Of a stretch of DNA of 64,000 nucleotides, positions 24,269 to 38,300 are shown piece by piece. A program made the position numbers and the translations under genes. The stretch spans positions 64,618,433 through 64,682,432 of the forward strand of contig CM072886.1 of the NCBI GenBank assembly GCA_037013685.1. The letters are read 5' to 3'. This stretch comes from Acridotheres tristis. Taxonomy: Eukaryota; Chordata; Aves; Passeriformes; Sturnidae. Positions within the stretch are counted from its first letter, which is position 1, and every line of letters starts with the position of its first letter. The notes under the pieces were generated by a model. It was not told the origin of the DNA. It saw only the letters and a list, made by a program, of their open reading frames with translations, and ran no database searches.

Positions 24269-27200
24269 TAATAATGATGGTATGGACACATAGAACTATG
24301 TCACCACGGGAATAACAGAACAAGCTACAAAGATAAATTCTTGTGCACAGGTACTTCCATCAGAGCTCTGCAACTCTACTGGCATTATGTCTCATAAATG
24401 GATGAGAAACTAGAAGCAAGTATTGGCAGAATCAAGTAATTACTGCTATTTGGCCAAATGTAATGTAAAATTCCAAAAGTATTTTAGAATAGCTTTTCTG
24501 CATTTGAAAGGGCAAGACATTCGGATGTGTGAATAGAAAATTTCAGGTTATGTTTCTCCATTTCTCTAAAACCTGTTTCAATCCGGAATGGGAATGCACA
24601 GATAGTCAAGCCAACTGGTGTGATAAGGCAAAAGTGCATACACTGGTATGAGAAGTTAGTTTTAGCACAAATTTCTGTGACAGTAACCATAACCACGAAA
24701 ACATAAATCTTATTTTAATGTTTTTCTCAGGAGGTTGGCATCCTTTCTAAGGTATCTTCTAGAAAGATTTGTCTGTACTTGCCCTTGCGCTCCTACAGCT
24801 GAGAGATACACAGATTTGCAGTACTTTTCAATGAGATTTGTCAGCTACTCTAATGAGACAGTAGATTAACTCTACAGTATTATGAAGAACCACACAGCCT
24901 GATGATATGCCAGATGGCTTTGGGAACTACTTTTGATCCAGACAATTCATAATTTCTGTATCTTTTTGATACATTTGGTCCAGAACAAATGAACCACTGA
25001 AATTCCTTTTTTCTTCTACAGCCCAATCAGTCAGAAAAATTAACTATTTTTGGATGGTACTTGTTTAGAAATCATAGGAGGCTCAAAAGTTCTTCAGATT
25101 TTGAAATTTTGATGTGTGCAGTGATGTGAAGTCAGTGCCATTTCCATTTTAACTGCTAAACATGTATTCTAAAGTAGATCACATGTACTTACCGGTTCAG
25201 ATTTTGCCACTTGTGGTTTGCCGGTATATTTCATTCCTGGTTAGAAGCCATGTAGGATGAATAAGAAAAAGGATAAATAACTTCTAGGCTATCTACACTT
25301 GACATGTTATTTTTGTTATGCATAATTAGCTGTGGAAAAGCAACTGAAGAACTAAATACATGTAACCAGCAAGTTATTTATAGCTGTGGTTTTTCAGCCA
25401 CTTGGTATTAACTATGTGATGAACCACGTAGGGATAAGAACTGTTGGCTTCCTACCAGAAATAAGATTTTCTGCACTCCACATATCTTCTCACAGAGAAC
25501 ACATTCTTGCCAAAAGCAGCATCACTTCAGATAAGGAAAACCCAGGCACTTTGAAAAGTCACCAGGGTGTCAATTGCCAGGCATTGGTAGTTCACAGAGT
25601 AAAAAAAAAAAAAAAAAGTAGTTTTGATATCTTTTGGATAAATTTATAATAATATAAATGTAACTTGACAAGAGGTGCTACTGCAGTGGCAGTGGCATTC
25701 CTAAGACTCTATTTCCCTCCTCTGATCTCTTCTACATAGCTGTATCTTCAGCTGTCTAACAAAAGTAAGCTTTTACCTTGCAGGACATTGTACCTGAGGC
25801 CATTTACCAGGAAAGAAAGAATGACACTATTCTGCAGGTGCAGGCGCACTGCATAAATTAACAACCACTGGCATCTAACAAAGACAAGGATACTAAACAA
25901 AAAAATCAACATTTTGGCTTACCTTTATGATCCTGAAAGAAACTAGACCAATGTGATCCTAAAACTAAGAAGGAAAATCAAAATGAGCTTTGGAAACAAA
26001 AAAGGTGTATTCTGCCTTTCTTCAGTTTTACTGACTAACTCTGGAGGTTAACAGCTACACATGTAAGATGCTGGGTAAAAGGAATATGCAAATCTGAGGG
26101 ACATCTTGAACTAGGGAGGCACAGATAATGGAAACTGGTACATTTTGATATACCAGCACCCACCCATTACAGCCATTCTCATTACAGTCATTACATGCAC
26201 AGCCATCCTTCTTGCTTCCTTCCTTCACACTATTTCACTTCTCCTTTAAGTAGCAAGTCTTAATTCTTCTGTGAGCTTTAGTGTCATAACAGTGGCTCTC
26301 TTTTTCTTTCTATTATTTCTTCTTTTTCCTCCCACACTGAAAAAGCCCATGATTCCTACTGGGTCTCTTTTCCTATATAATATTTTCTAATTCCACCTAT
26401 TTTCCTTTCTACAAAGTTTAATCCTTCCACAAAAGATTTAATTACCTAACCCAAGTATGTGAAAGGATGTTCCCACAAGTCAAGGTAGCAAAATGCAAGA
26501 GTTGGCCCCATTATGTTTATTTTACACACAGAGGGGAGAAAGGGAACCTGTATGATGAGAAAAATACAAAAAGGAAAAAAAATTAAAACTAACACGTGCA
26601 GTGATTTCAGCCCCAGTGGAAAACACACATTTATTGGGAAGAATTCTCAGCAGTAATACTGGAAATCTAACATTTTCTAGTTCAATTACAACATCGGATC
26701 CTAGATATTGGTAAGAGGCTTGTTTCTCAGAACTTTGATACTGAATCAATACTGTGCTAACTTGTGATGCATTAAAACAGTGCAGGAGGTGTCCAAATGT
26801 TATTAATAGTTTCATAGCCTTCCCATCTATTCTGCCAGACATACTTAGTTATTGTCAAAATTACTGTTTTATTGAAATAAAAACAAGCACGTTATGGACT
26901 TACATGAAGTTGCACTTTGAAAGACAGCCTAACGAATTCCAGGGAGTCTGACTGCACACTCAGTGTTTTTCCCTTCTCTCTGCACCATGATCACAGAAAT
27001 CCAAAGGCTTCACTTTACCTGTGGCCTGCTTTTGAACAACAGGAATGATGATGACCCCAAAACCATCATCATATTTTGGGCCTGGTGCAGGTTCAGTGGT
27101 ATTTAAGAACGAAATACTTGTCCAAGTCCCCAGATATGACAGGCAAGCACTTCCACATGGGATTAATCTTCTATCACTTCACAAATCCACAGTGGAAGTC

Positions 27201-28380
27201 TCTACACCCCATCTGTTGGTACAGACTCCCTTTCTACTCAATGCAGAAAAGTGAGCACTTTCAGAGTGCTTACAATTCACCTGCTGTGCCCTAACAGAGG
27301 AAAAACAGCACTAAGAATCACCTAATTTTTATCACAGACCTACAAAGCCAAGCAGATGGAGATATGGGCACTATTGATTCCCACATTTGGACAAACAACT
27401 CCCAGCCATGGTGTATAAAACAGTAATATGGATGGTCTCTTCAGCCTTGTGTCCTGGAGCTATTCCACTCCCCTTCATCTTTCGAGTAGCCCTGTATGAT
27501 GACTTTCATATTTTTGGTGGTTTTTTTCACCAGTGTATTAATTGCTACTTCATTGGACTGAATTTCCATGCTGCTGTCATATTTAGGCAGCTCACATAAC
27601 TAATTAATTTCCCTCCCCGTGTCTTCTAATTTATGATTTCCAGTTTCACAGAAGGACACTATTGTTAATAGCTTCAGAATTCAGAAAATCCCATCTCACA
27701 TTTCTCCCTTTAAAAATTTGACCTATGTTTCCCTGTCTATTCACACAGTCATAGACTCTGTTAGGAGCCTCCAACACTATAAATTAGAGTTTACTGGGAT
27801 GACTGAGAACTTTTCAGTTTATTTTTATGAAACGGATTATTCTCAGCTGGGACCTAGATGTTGACCTCATTGATTGTTTTTTCCCCCACATAGGCTACTA
27901 ATGCAGCACTGGAATGTATCATATTTGACTGGACACAATCAAAGCTGCTGAACTTGCCTATAACCACTTTTGTGTGCAGGTCTATTAGGCTGAGACTCCT
28001 TGATGCATGAGACAAAGTTTCTTTCCATGTTGGTGGAACAAAAGGAACAAAATTTCAGAATATTTGGCCGATGATAGGATTTGAGGAAGGAATTTTATAA
28101 TGCAAATACTGATCCAAGCAGAAACCATTGATTTTTAAGGAAGAAAGAGCTATATAACCTTCATATGGTTAAAAGAAAGCAGAACCAATTATTCATTTTT
28201 CTCCTATCCAAAGAATTATTAGTTGACTACAATTTCTTTCTTTAGGACTAGTGTTAACTAAATTGCATCTTTAAAATCTAACCTATTAGTGTTTGCAAAA
28301 ATAACACTCTGTTAAGAAATAAATTAATCATTCATCTATGATGGTCATAAAAAGCAGTGAGGTTTTTCTTCTTCTTCTCT
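24269..28380. other. Non-coding stretch without recognisable gene
   Basis: Only short frames and an A17 run at 25601-25617 stand out. A pyrimidine-rich run lies around 26300-26335. The A17 run is not preceded by a sequence I recognise as a retroposed gene or SINE. Confidence 0.55.
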
Positions 28381-28384
28381 CTTC

Positions 28385-28580
28385 CTTTCCTAATCCTTGG
28401 ATTTTACCTATAGCCTGTGTGCAAGTAATGCACATTAGTCAATTAATAAGCTGTTAAATGACAACAGTTCCAGGCAATTTAATTACTGTTGGTAAAATAA
28501 GAAATGAGTTATTGCATGTCTGTAACTAATTTCAGCTCCTTTCCTTGGAACAAATCAACTTTGAATGTGATGGCTTATTT
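28385..28580. promoter_or_regulatory. Candidate conserved non-coding element
   Basis: TAATCC (28391-28396, OTX/PITX-like), CAATTAAT near 28440 and TTTAATTAC (28478-28486, homeodomain core) cluster within 100 bp of complex sequence. The homeodomain-site clustering is like that at 1.2 kb and 41.5 kb. Confidence 0.35.
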
Positions 28581-29584
28581 AGGAAAAAAACCAATTTCTT
28601 CCTAGCAAATGCAAACTACTGAGTCATTTTTTGGAAAAAAATATAAATGCCTTGTCAAAATCTTCTGCCCTTTGCTCCTAGTGCCAGACAAAGTTTATTT
28701 TAAAAACTCGGTTACTGTTTCTGCAACTAAATATACTAAAAAATATAGTGTGAGCATAAATAAAGAAAAAAAACCATGAAACCCAGAATGCTCTTCCCTC
28801 CATTTCAGCCATTCTGTTTTTATATCATAAGTATATTAAGATGAATGAACTTTAACCATCCACTGAAATACATAATTCTGTAGTGAAACAGACTCAGTTG
28901 CTGTAGCTGAGGGTTTGCACAGAGATAGCAGTGGCAATTGTGCATAAGTTTTCTTTTCTGAAGTATAAAGAAATAATTTAATATGGATAATAATGTCTAG
29001 CAAAACAATTCATAATTCTACATTTTAATAAGTCCCTATAATAAAAGGATATATCCAAAACACGTTAGTAGGTGCTGGTCTACCAAAGACAACAGCATGG
29101 TTTACAACCTCTCCTCGAGGAAGAAGAGGAAGCACTTATTTAGGAAAATCTCAGTGCTGGTACTTCATACCAGAAGGAATTCAGCAGTACCCCAGTGGCT
29201 CCACCTCCCTCGTGCAGGTTCTGTGACACTTCTGGAGTGAGTTGACTCCATCACAACTCTATGACAAGAGACAGCTTTCTCAGAAAGTTTATTTCACTTT
29301 TCTGGGAGATCTTTTACAAGGAAGGAAGTCACTTTTAATGCAAAGAGATCTGAGAAAATGTCATTTTCCTATCCTTGCATAGCTGTGGACTGCTGAGCAA
29401 ATTACTATTTTGCTCTTGAATGAGTAACTAGAAGGAAAGCTAGGAAAATCCCTGGAAATATTTTGGGCTTTTTTTTTTTTTTCACCCACAGCCTATTTAA
29501 CACCTTCTCACTGCTGGGAATTGGTGCTTGACCAAAGGCTCCTCACCAAAAAAAAAAGATAGTACAGATGGGTTTCTTCTTCTG
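28581..29584. other. Non-coding stretch without recognisable gene
   Basis: AT-rich sequence with a T-run near 29469-29482 and an A-run near 29549-29558. No gene or repeat family was recognised before the CR1 tail. Confidence 0.6.
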
Positions 29585-29786
29585 GGTTCTTCACCCAGAG
29601 GGTGGTTGGGCATGGAACAGGCTCCTCAGGGAAGTGATCACAGCACCAGCCTGGCAGAGTTCAGGAAGTGTTTAGACAACTCTCTAAGGGACATGGTGTG
29701 ACTCTTGAGGTGTCCTGTGCAGGGCTGGGAGTTGAACTCGGTGATCCTTGTGGGTCCCTTCCAACTCAGCACGTTTGGTGATTCCA
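29585..29786 (+). mobile_element. CR1 LINE fragment, 3' end, plus orientation
   Basis: The sequence follows the CR1 tail: 'TTCTTCACCCAGAGGGTGGT', 'GGAACAGGCTCCTCAGGGAA', 'GTGTTTAGACAACTCTCTAA', 'GAGTTGAACTCGGTGATCCT' and 'GGGTCCCTTCCAACTCAGC', ending in a decayed terminal ATTC repeat. It covers the last codons of ORF2 plus the 3' UTR. Its subfamily wording differs from the 34.6-kb copy (GGGTCCCTTCCAACTCAGC instead of a TTTCTTTTCTAA-type tail), so the two are independent insertions. Confidence 0.92.
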
Positions 29787-32700
29787 GCATCTCTGGAAAT
29801 TTTAGAGACACCACCTGCACCAGGATGGAAGAGAATCTCTACACCTTACTCAGATGAAAACACTTGAGACTATTATGAGAATGACAGACCTCTAATCCCG
29901 TTTCACTGTCTATTTTTCAGACTTTAAGCTTATCTTTTCTCTCTTACATGCCTCTCCTCATATTTTATTGCTTTAACAACCACCTATTGTAGATTACCTA
30001 TGAAGCACTTCCTTGTCCTGCAACACTGATGGAACTGTTCCATTACATAGCAAATCATGTCTTACTCAAACTCAAGAAATTGTTCACTTATTTTGTGGTA
30101 CTCTTTATTACTATACTATCCTGTACAATTTCACAGCCACTCTTTTAAAGTAAAATTAATACACAGAAAATTATGCTACTCTAATAAATGATAATTAAAT
30201 GCACAGAAAGAATTAAACACACGCTTACCAGTAATTACTGTTCATATATGACTATATCAATAGTAGTTTTGCTGCAGATAAAGTCTAAGCAACCTTGCTA
30301 AAAATAGGTATTTAACTTGTGAGGCTGATCTAAAGACTCACCAGAACTGAGATTTCCTAGAATAAACCTAAAAATCATCTGCAGTATGAGAGTGCAAAGA
30401 GCTTAATAATTAGTAGCATTTTTGTGTACAGAATTGCTTCACTCATAAAACAGTCCACGCTTCCTCTCTGCAGTTCATTGATGTTTCATTCCTTGATGTA
30501 ACAATCTGCTTGCTGCTCTCTAAGTACAGATACAAGACAGACTCCCCTGGACAAGAATTATTGTACTTCTGTTCGTGACTGTGGACATGAATAGTCCTAG
30601 TTTGGATACACAGTGAAGCAAATAAATTTGATATGTTAGGATTTGCCAGTCATAACGAGAGGTGCAAAATAAACAATTCAGCTCCAGAAATACCCACTTT
30701 GTAGTGCAAGTGCAGTGACTGTCTGATGCATGTAGTTCATTGCTCTGTGCTTTCTAAGACAGGGAAAAAGGCTGCTCTGGACATTAACTATAACCAGCTT
30801 GCTACAGTTATGTCCAAAATACTCATCAGCAGCACAGAGAGAATCATCCTGCCTGTCAGAGCAGACTACTTGAAAATACTTCAAACCTATGAAGTCCTGA
30901 GGCCATTAATCCCAGGGCCAGGCAACAGGAATTGGTGGTCTATTGCTTGGAGCCCATAGAATTCATCAACTAGACAAATTTGCAGGTAACAGGGCCTTCC
31001 ACTGTCATAATACACTGTCACCACGGTCATTGCCTAGGCAAAAGTACTGGGTTTGTTTCTTTCCAGTCATACAGATTACTGCTGGCTATCAATAGAAAAA
31101 GCAAAAAAAAAAAAGGTTTTATGTTTATGGCAAGGAATAATGGAATTTGCAAACTTTCTGCAATATGGTAAGACGTTAAAAATTTACCTATTTGTTCATA
31201 AGAAGAAGAAATCCATCACTCCTTCATCCTGTCTACATTTAAGTCATGTCTAATGCAATTAATTGGGACATAAACATTCCTCATTAATACGCAACAACGA
31301 CAAGAGTTGGACCCCTATTTATGAACATATGCTTTGCCAGAGACAGCCTTACTGCATTTTTTTAACTGTTATAGCTGCAGATAGGAAAGAAGGAAATTAC
31401 TTTCCTAATATGCTCTGAACAGTTTCACCTTTTAACTCTTCTGTAAAGAAGCAAGAGCTTACATATGCTTTACTAATGAGCTAGATGATACCCTTCAAAT
31501 CAGAAAGTAGTACAATAGTTACATTTCTATTACTTAATACACTTTCAGTTGCATAACAATTGTCTTGTGTTGGCAAGTCTCCATATATATATACAGGGCA
31601 AATGTAATTTATTGCAGAAGCAATAATAAAGAGGCAGAGCAGAGATAATAATAGGAAAATTGTAGTCAGACCTACAGTTTCTACCATAATGCGTTGTCTA
31701 CTTATTAAAAACTACTTAGTAGTAAATGAAAACATCCAAAGGGATAAGGCTGAGTAACATCTAGAGAACAGAAACAAGAACTGTTGTGTGAACTACCAGA
31801 GAAGAATATGTCAGAAAGCCTCTTGTCACAGGCACTGTCCACTACCTTTCCCGTCCTCTCACAAAATGCGTCATAATAGAAAGGACAGGAACAAATACTG
31901 CCTCAGGACACAGGTTACCCTCTATGTGCTATTTCAGGTAATAGGGCACAGGATTTCACAGGGACATTAGCAAGTGCAATTGCCATCCTAGAAGGGACTT
32001 TGGTCCCAAAAGGCAGGACATGAAATTTTAGGACGTATCTGATTATCACTGTTCTTTGAAAATCCAGCTGAGCAATGCCTAAGCATATAGAGATGCCCCT
32101 CTCTAGATGTCCATCCCTTCATCCTTTTTCTAGTTATCAATAGTCATAAAGAATTATTACATCAGAATTCTTCCAATATCAGACTATTAAAAAAAGTCTA
32201 TCAGGCATTTTATAATGCAAATATGTCTTTCTAGATCTTGCAGAGGGAATGAATCCAGGAGTTATTGTCCATTCATCCTCTGACCTCTCATCTTCCAGAG
32301 CCTCTGGCACATCTACCCTTTTCCTTATACATCAGCTATTAAAGGAGCAGACTTCAGAACTGCTTTCCAAGGAAACTCAAATTCAATCCCCCACTTGTAA
32401 TAGAGATTTACAGTTTAGTTATCTATTGTGAATAATTAGACTCCTAAAAATTGCTTTGGTAACATTTAATGTGACACGGGTTCTCTGCTATGCTCTCCTT
32501 CCATATTTCAACATTTTATATTGTAGCTCCCTTTTGACAAACCCTATTAACCAAACCTTCCAGGCCTTACTGAAAATGTCAGGCTATAGAAAACAGATAA
32601 GAATTGTCATTCTACAGTGCCAGCAGAGGCCTCCTGACTTGAATCTGGCAACCCTTTACTAAAGCTATAACTCACAGGGCAAGGGAAGAAACAGCATCAA

Positions 32701-34465
32701 TTGCTAGAGCAATGTAAAAGTGAACACAGCAGGATGCTTTACAGTTTGCTGTGTTCTGTAGTGAGCAGCTATCTTCTTTTCCTCTGAAAACCTACTGAAA
32801 TTACAATCTTCAAACAAGGCCACGATGGATCGAGTAAGATTAGAGTAGTATCTGGGTTGCAATGCAGTGACCAGAGCAGGACCCAGAATTTTAGAACACA
32901 TTTGATCCCCCAATCAGTTGCTAAACCAACAATTTTAAGAAGCACACCAAATTCCAGTGGTCTTATATTCAGAAGTGGTTTTCATTTTGTTGATAACCAA
33001 GATGAGGTAGGGAATGTGAATACATTTCAAATATATCGTCTGATTTCAGTATTTTAAATACTCAGTATCTGAAGACTAGAAGATTTTTTTTTTCCTGTAA
33101 TTTGAAAATTTGTGAACCTTTGAGGAAAGAAAAACGCATTTTCTTCTTGGAGACGAAGAATCAAATTTATCATTTTTGTCGTTTGCAGTAGCTGATTCAT
33201 ATCATTCTGCTTACAAGACCAGATTCTGGAAATAGAGCTCTTGGAGACATTGCTGCCTACAAGGCTGTCCAACACTGAGATCCTGAACAGCAATGGCCTC
33301 TTGCTTTGACTTCCAGAGTTAAGGCATTTTAAAAAGGCAGGCATCTATTGCTTAACCAATCACAGCCATACTCATGACATCTCACAGGAAGAGCCTGTTG
33401 TGGCTAATCACACACCACAGCAGGTAGCCAGATAGCCAGATAGACCCCTTATCTCTTGTTGAAAACCACAGATATTGGTTTGAGTCCCTCATTCTCAGTT
33501 CCTTTCATTTCATTTCGTTAATATGCTTTGGTAAATCCTAGGTACTGCATCCTCAGGCTCCCAAAACAAGTTTTAGGAACAAATTGAACATTATGCATAC
33601 TGCCACCATCACCTGCTTTACCCATGCTGGAAAGCCAAGGCAGAGCAATCAGAGTGTGTGTCTTGGGAAGCAGACCTGCAAGAATTACCAAGGCTTCTCT
33701 TCCTACAAATTGCTCCTTGCTGGTAGCTGGGTACATTCAGTCCATCTAATGAAGTCAGGAGTACCACATATAAACGTGACTATGAACGAGACTATGAGTG
33801 AGACATTTCTTTTTAAAGGTGATTCAAAAGGAAGAAAACAAAGTAATTGCCGTAAGAGTTGTTCACATCACTACAGTCATATCACCTTGGGGCCTGGTGG
33901 TCTAGGACAGGTGATCAAAACCAAAAATCTTTATCTTTTGTGAAGGGTAGTGTCAGCAGCCACACTCACCAATAAGGGCTGCCACTTAATGCTTGTGTCA
34001 TGGTAAATGATTATAGGCAGACAAATCTGCTGTTTTGTTTAATCAGTTACTTAATCAGCTTCTTTGGAATGAACTGGTTTGGCTCAACAGAGTGGCTGAC
34101 AAAACTTGTCAAAGTGGAGGGTGCAATAAAAATGTACTGATAAATCATGGAAAAGTGATAGCATTGTTCTCTTTATTTACCCTTTTGTTTCTATCAGAGC
34201 AAGTTAACCTCAGAAACTTTCATTCATCTTTTGTTCTTATTGCTGGGAAATTTAGTATTTAGCTCAAGATGTTTCGCATGATGAATTATTAAAAATCTTT
34301 AACTGTTGGACAACCTTCTAGAGGTATAAGATTTTTTTAGGAAAAAAATTATCCCTTGTTTTGCTGTGAGGGGAGACAGCTAATGAAAAATGGTCCAGAA
34401 TTATTGTGAAACAATTGTCTGTAGTGTAATCAAGTCTGCTTCTGCCCTCCAACTACTCCAAGATA
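29787..34465. other. Non-coding stretch without recognisable gene
   Basis: Frames are short. Two simple duplications occur: GTAGCCAGATAGCCAGATAG near 33423 and CGTGACTATGAACGAGACTATGAGTG near 33775. Around 31250-31330 a small AT-rich block (CCTCATTAATACGCAACAACG) looks non-repetitive. No gene or repeat family is recognised. Confidence 0.5.
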
Positions 34466-34485
34466 TAATGATACATGTATCATTA
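34466..34485. repeat. Perfect 20-bp palindrome
   Basis: TAATGATACATGTATCATTA is its own reverse complement with no spacer. It contains inverted TAATGA/TCATTA homeodomain half-sites flanking ACATGT. It could bind a homodimer or be a cruciform-prone site; chance cannot be excluded in AT-rich DNA. Confidence 0.95.
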
Positions 34486-34639
34486 AGCAGCTGCTATGGA
34501 TGCCTGAGGAAACTGGTAGAAATTTGTACCTTTTGCTTTTCTTTCTCTATTCAATCTGCTCCGTTACACTCCTTCCATCCACTTCCCACTGAACTTTTTA
34601 AATCTACAGGCTTGGGGAATAGCAGCTGGGAAATGCCCA

Positions 34640-35325
34640 GCAGAAAAATACTTGGGGGAATCTGGGGAAAAAGACTGGTTAACAGTGGCTGAACATGAGC
34701 CAGCCTGTGCCCAGGTCAATGGCCAAGGGCATCCTGGCCTGGATCAGCAATGGTGTGGCCAGCAGGACCAGGGCTGTGATTGTCCCTCTGTACTCAGCAC
34801 TGGTGAGGCCACACCGCAAACCCTGTGTCCAGTTTTGGCCCCTCAGTTCAGGAAGGACATTGAGGGGCTGGAGCAGGTCCAGAGAAGGGGAACAGACCTG
34901 GGGAAGGGTCTGGAGCACAAGTCCTATAAGGAGTAGCTGTGAGAGCTGGGGGTGTTCAGTCTGGAGAAAAAGAGGCTCAGGAAGGACCTTATCCCTCTCT
35001 AAAACTGCCTGACAGGAGGGTACAGCCAGGTTGGTCTCTTCTCCCAAGTTACAAGTGATAGAACAAGAGGAAATGGCCTCAAGTTGAACTTGGGGGAGGA
35101 GGGGGAGGTGAGATTTAGATTTTAGGAAAAATTTCTTCACTGAAAGGGTTGTCAGGTATTGGGAACAGGCTGCTCAGGGAAGTAGTACAATTATCATTCT
35201 TAGAAGTGTTCAAAAAATGAGTAGATGTGACACTCAGGAACACATCTAGTGGTGACCTTGGCAGTGCTGGGCTGTTGGTTGGACTCAAATTTCTTTTCTA
35301 AACTGAAGGATTCTACGATTCTCTA
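34640..35325 (+). mobile_element. CR1 LINE, 5'-truncated, plus orientation
   Basis: This is the longest repeat copy in the window, about 690 bp, and spans the C-terminal part of the reverse-transcriptase ORF2 plus the 3' UTR. Diagnostic segments in order are GGCTGAACATGAGCCAGCC, CCTCTGTACTCAGCACTGGT, GAGGCCACACCGCAAACC, GGAGCAGGTCCAGAGAAGGG, CTTCACTGAAAGGGTTGTCA and the 3' ending GGATTCTACGATTCTC, a decayed form of the CR1 terminal ATTCTATGATTCT. The 5' truncation is normal for target-primed reverse transcription. It is dead: it has a frameshift, stop codons and no catalytic domain. Confidence 0.95.
34695..35240 (+). pseudogene. Broken CR1 ORF2 C-terminal remnant
   Basis: In one frame (from 34695) the peptide reads through [20 protein letters not shown] and YSALVRPH, typical of the region downstream of the CR1 reverse-transcriptase domain. 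The homologous frame then shifts between about 34835 and 34860, continuing as [13 protein letters not shown] and [10 protein letters not shown]. Stop codons follow at 34934 (TAG) and 34940 (TGA, a likely decayed CGA arginine codon), after which [19 protein letters not shown] resumes. The endonuclease and the catalytic part of the reverse transcriptase lie upstream in a full element and are absent. The several overlapping open frames on both strands here are products of this decay. Confidence 0.88.
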
Positions 35326-38300
35326 TAGTCTTAGCTGGATTCTGCCACTGGCTACATTGGTGTAACGCTTCACACAAAGACATGTCTGCTGTCTCTGGGA
35401 AAGGGCATTCCTGGACCAAGTGACTCCTTAATTATGGAATCTTTCAAATAAGCACTTTTAGGGTTGTGATTTTTAACACAGCAAGTAGAGGGCAAGGGAG
35501 AGTGTGTGACTAAAGTTCAGTTAGAAGAGCTTAGAAATTAAAGAATTGGTTTTTAATGGTTAAAAAATATTGTGCAATATTAAAGACTATAATTAGGTGT
35601 GTGGGATTCTCCTACCCTATTCCAGTCTCCTGTTGGCAAAGGTACAAGCGTGCTTTTTGCAATAGGCTCTTAGGAGGAGCCAAAACCACTTCAGCTGGTT
35701 GACACCTTCCACAGTGGTCTACTGAGGACTTGAAATTATAACAACATTTAACAGCAGTTTAGTTTATGTCCATTTTCATTCTCTTCAACACATGACGTAG
35801 AGAGGAGCAAAATACTGGGAGTACTTACTGAAAGAAGGAGCATGGGTATGAAGTATGTTCCTGAGCCCTCTAGCAAAATAATTCAAATCTGGTTTCTAAC
35901 TTTATTTTTTTAAATGGATGTCACCAAGGTGCCTGCCAAGAGAAATTTATTTCTGGCATGTTTTGCAGAACACTATCCTCCATTTTAGTTATCAATAAAA
36001 ACACTAATGTGATCATGCCAGCACAAAGATATTCAAGAAGGTGGACACGGATGAGTGGGTGTCATGGAAAACACTACCGAAGGACCTCTTTAATTGGTAG
36101 GGGAGGTTTATTTGTACATGGCAAAAAACCACAACAGCTTGGTTTTCCTAAGAGAGAAAGAAAAAAGCTAAGCAGCTCTCAGCTAAATTTTTCTGTGCTG
36201 GCAAAGAGTGAGTAAGAGGGTAAAGCTGCATGAAATTTTCCTGTTGAAACTTGAAATAATTCTAGATCAAATCCAAGCCAGCCTCCGGGAGTCAGTGAAG
36301 CTCTGGAATACTTTCAACCAAGGAGATTTCTCCTAGATTTTGACTCTGTTTAAGGGCAGATAGGACAGTATGCCTCCTCTCCCATCCCCTGTGGCCAGAG
36401 ACCTGATCAAGGGCCTCAGTGACTGCAAGGTTTCACAAGCAATCAGCTTTACTCTAAATCTGCTGCCATTGATTCAGTGACAGAAAGCTTCAAAAAATTC
36501 CAGCCCAGAGGATCTGCTTTTATTTGCACAAAACAATTTAGATCTTTCCACATCTAAAAAGACTAAGGTTTGTTAAAAGTGAATTAGCACAAACAGTCAG
36601 AAAATGTAGAGAGGTCTGTGGCACCAAAAATCATTTTGCACAGACATAATTTCAGGGCAGTTCTGGAAGTTACTGCTTAAACGGCTAGCATCTCCAACAG
36701 CCTACCTGGCACCACCAGTGTCAGGAGCAGCAGCAGAAAAGAAAATATCTGTGCAGTGTGTTCAGCTAATTTGACTTACCATGGCGATGTAGATGGGATT
36801 GCATTATTACACCAGACTGAGAACGAGTCAGCTGGAGCACAGGTACTTGTTACTTCCTGGTTTTGCCTTCAGAGGACATGGGAAAAGGCCTGGGGAGACA
36901 AGAATAGCAGAGTAAGAAACCAGCCAGTGAGATTCATCACAGAATGTCAGAGGTCCTTCTATCCTGTCACAGGCAATTCTGACTGTTACTGGAGAAAGAA
37001 GGAAAGCTGTAATATTTTATGTCTTCACGCTACCAAAAACCCTTGTACTAGCCATGCCACAACAGAAGACAGATCTATTGGGATAGGAATACTTGATGTC
37101 AGCTTTGAAAATACATTTTTGCCAACAGGATGCTGGCAGAAAATATTTTCCAAAACATAATTAATTTTAAGAAAACAAACAGTAGTAATCTGTAAAACAT
37201 CAATAATGTGCAAGTCTTATGGTGCTCTTTTTTTTTCATGAATTAGTAAAAGAAAAGGAAAAAAATGCCTATTTTTAAAATTATTATTGATTTTTTTTGT
37301 CCATATCACTTCAACTTTGACCCATGAGATTTGTCTCTTCTGTAAGATCAATACAAAGCATTGGACCTTATAGGATATAATTTTTCACATCCTCTAGATG
37401 ACGTGCTATAGATTCATATTTTGGTCAGAATTTCCCCTTTGCAGCCAGGCATTGATGATTTTGAAAGCACTCATATTAATTAATAAAAAACATAATTAAG
37501 ACAGTAAATGAATGATAATTGCACGTCTTATTGATTGGGAAAGAAGAGAAGATATTGCAAATTCTCTGTTCTGTGTAAATTTGACAATATACATACTACT
37601 GCAAGACTTCTGACAGGAGCCCCCCTGACCCAGAAAGTACATCTCTTCAACAAGGTCATGAGGAAACAACATAGGACACCATTCAAACATCAAAGCTTCA
37701 CACAACACACTACACGTTTGCAGTCCATATCTTGTCCAGGCCCTGAACTTTGAAGCACTTCTTGATGCCAGTTCTCTGTCACATTATTGGAACAGACATG
37801 CTTACTCTTTCATAGTAAGAAGCACAAGTTCATAGTTACAAATCAAAGTTAGAAGTGGGAGAAACCAATTAATCACAGGTCCTTTCCTATTTCCTGGGAT
37901 AAATTTCCGGCATGGAGAAGCCTCTAGGCAGCACAACTCTTCTATGTATAAATTCTGTGCTTATTTTGAGAATTTGTTGACAAACAACAGTAAAATGATG
38001 ACAGGATGCTTTTAAACCTCTTGCCCCTCAAAGAGTAACCAGTCAAAAAAGCTCTCCTCACTGACAAAATATTTTCTTTGAAGAATGATTGCACAAGAAT
38101 TTTAGTCTGAATTATATAAAGAATTGCGTGGTTTTTTACTTACCAAATAATCAATAAAAGTTGTGGGAAGCATAACTTGGGACTGCATATTAATCTTGCA
38201 TTCAGCCTTCCTTGCTAGTTTTCAACAGAACCTATTCATCTTGCTGAGTCTATAAGAGTGATTTGTTTCATCTCTACACTCCATGCACCACTAAATATAA

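Noticed and set aside
34652..35140. Several 94-153-codon frames on both strands
   Set aside because: They lie wholly inside the CR1 copy and are shadows of its decayed ORF2.
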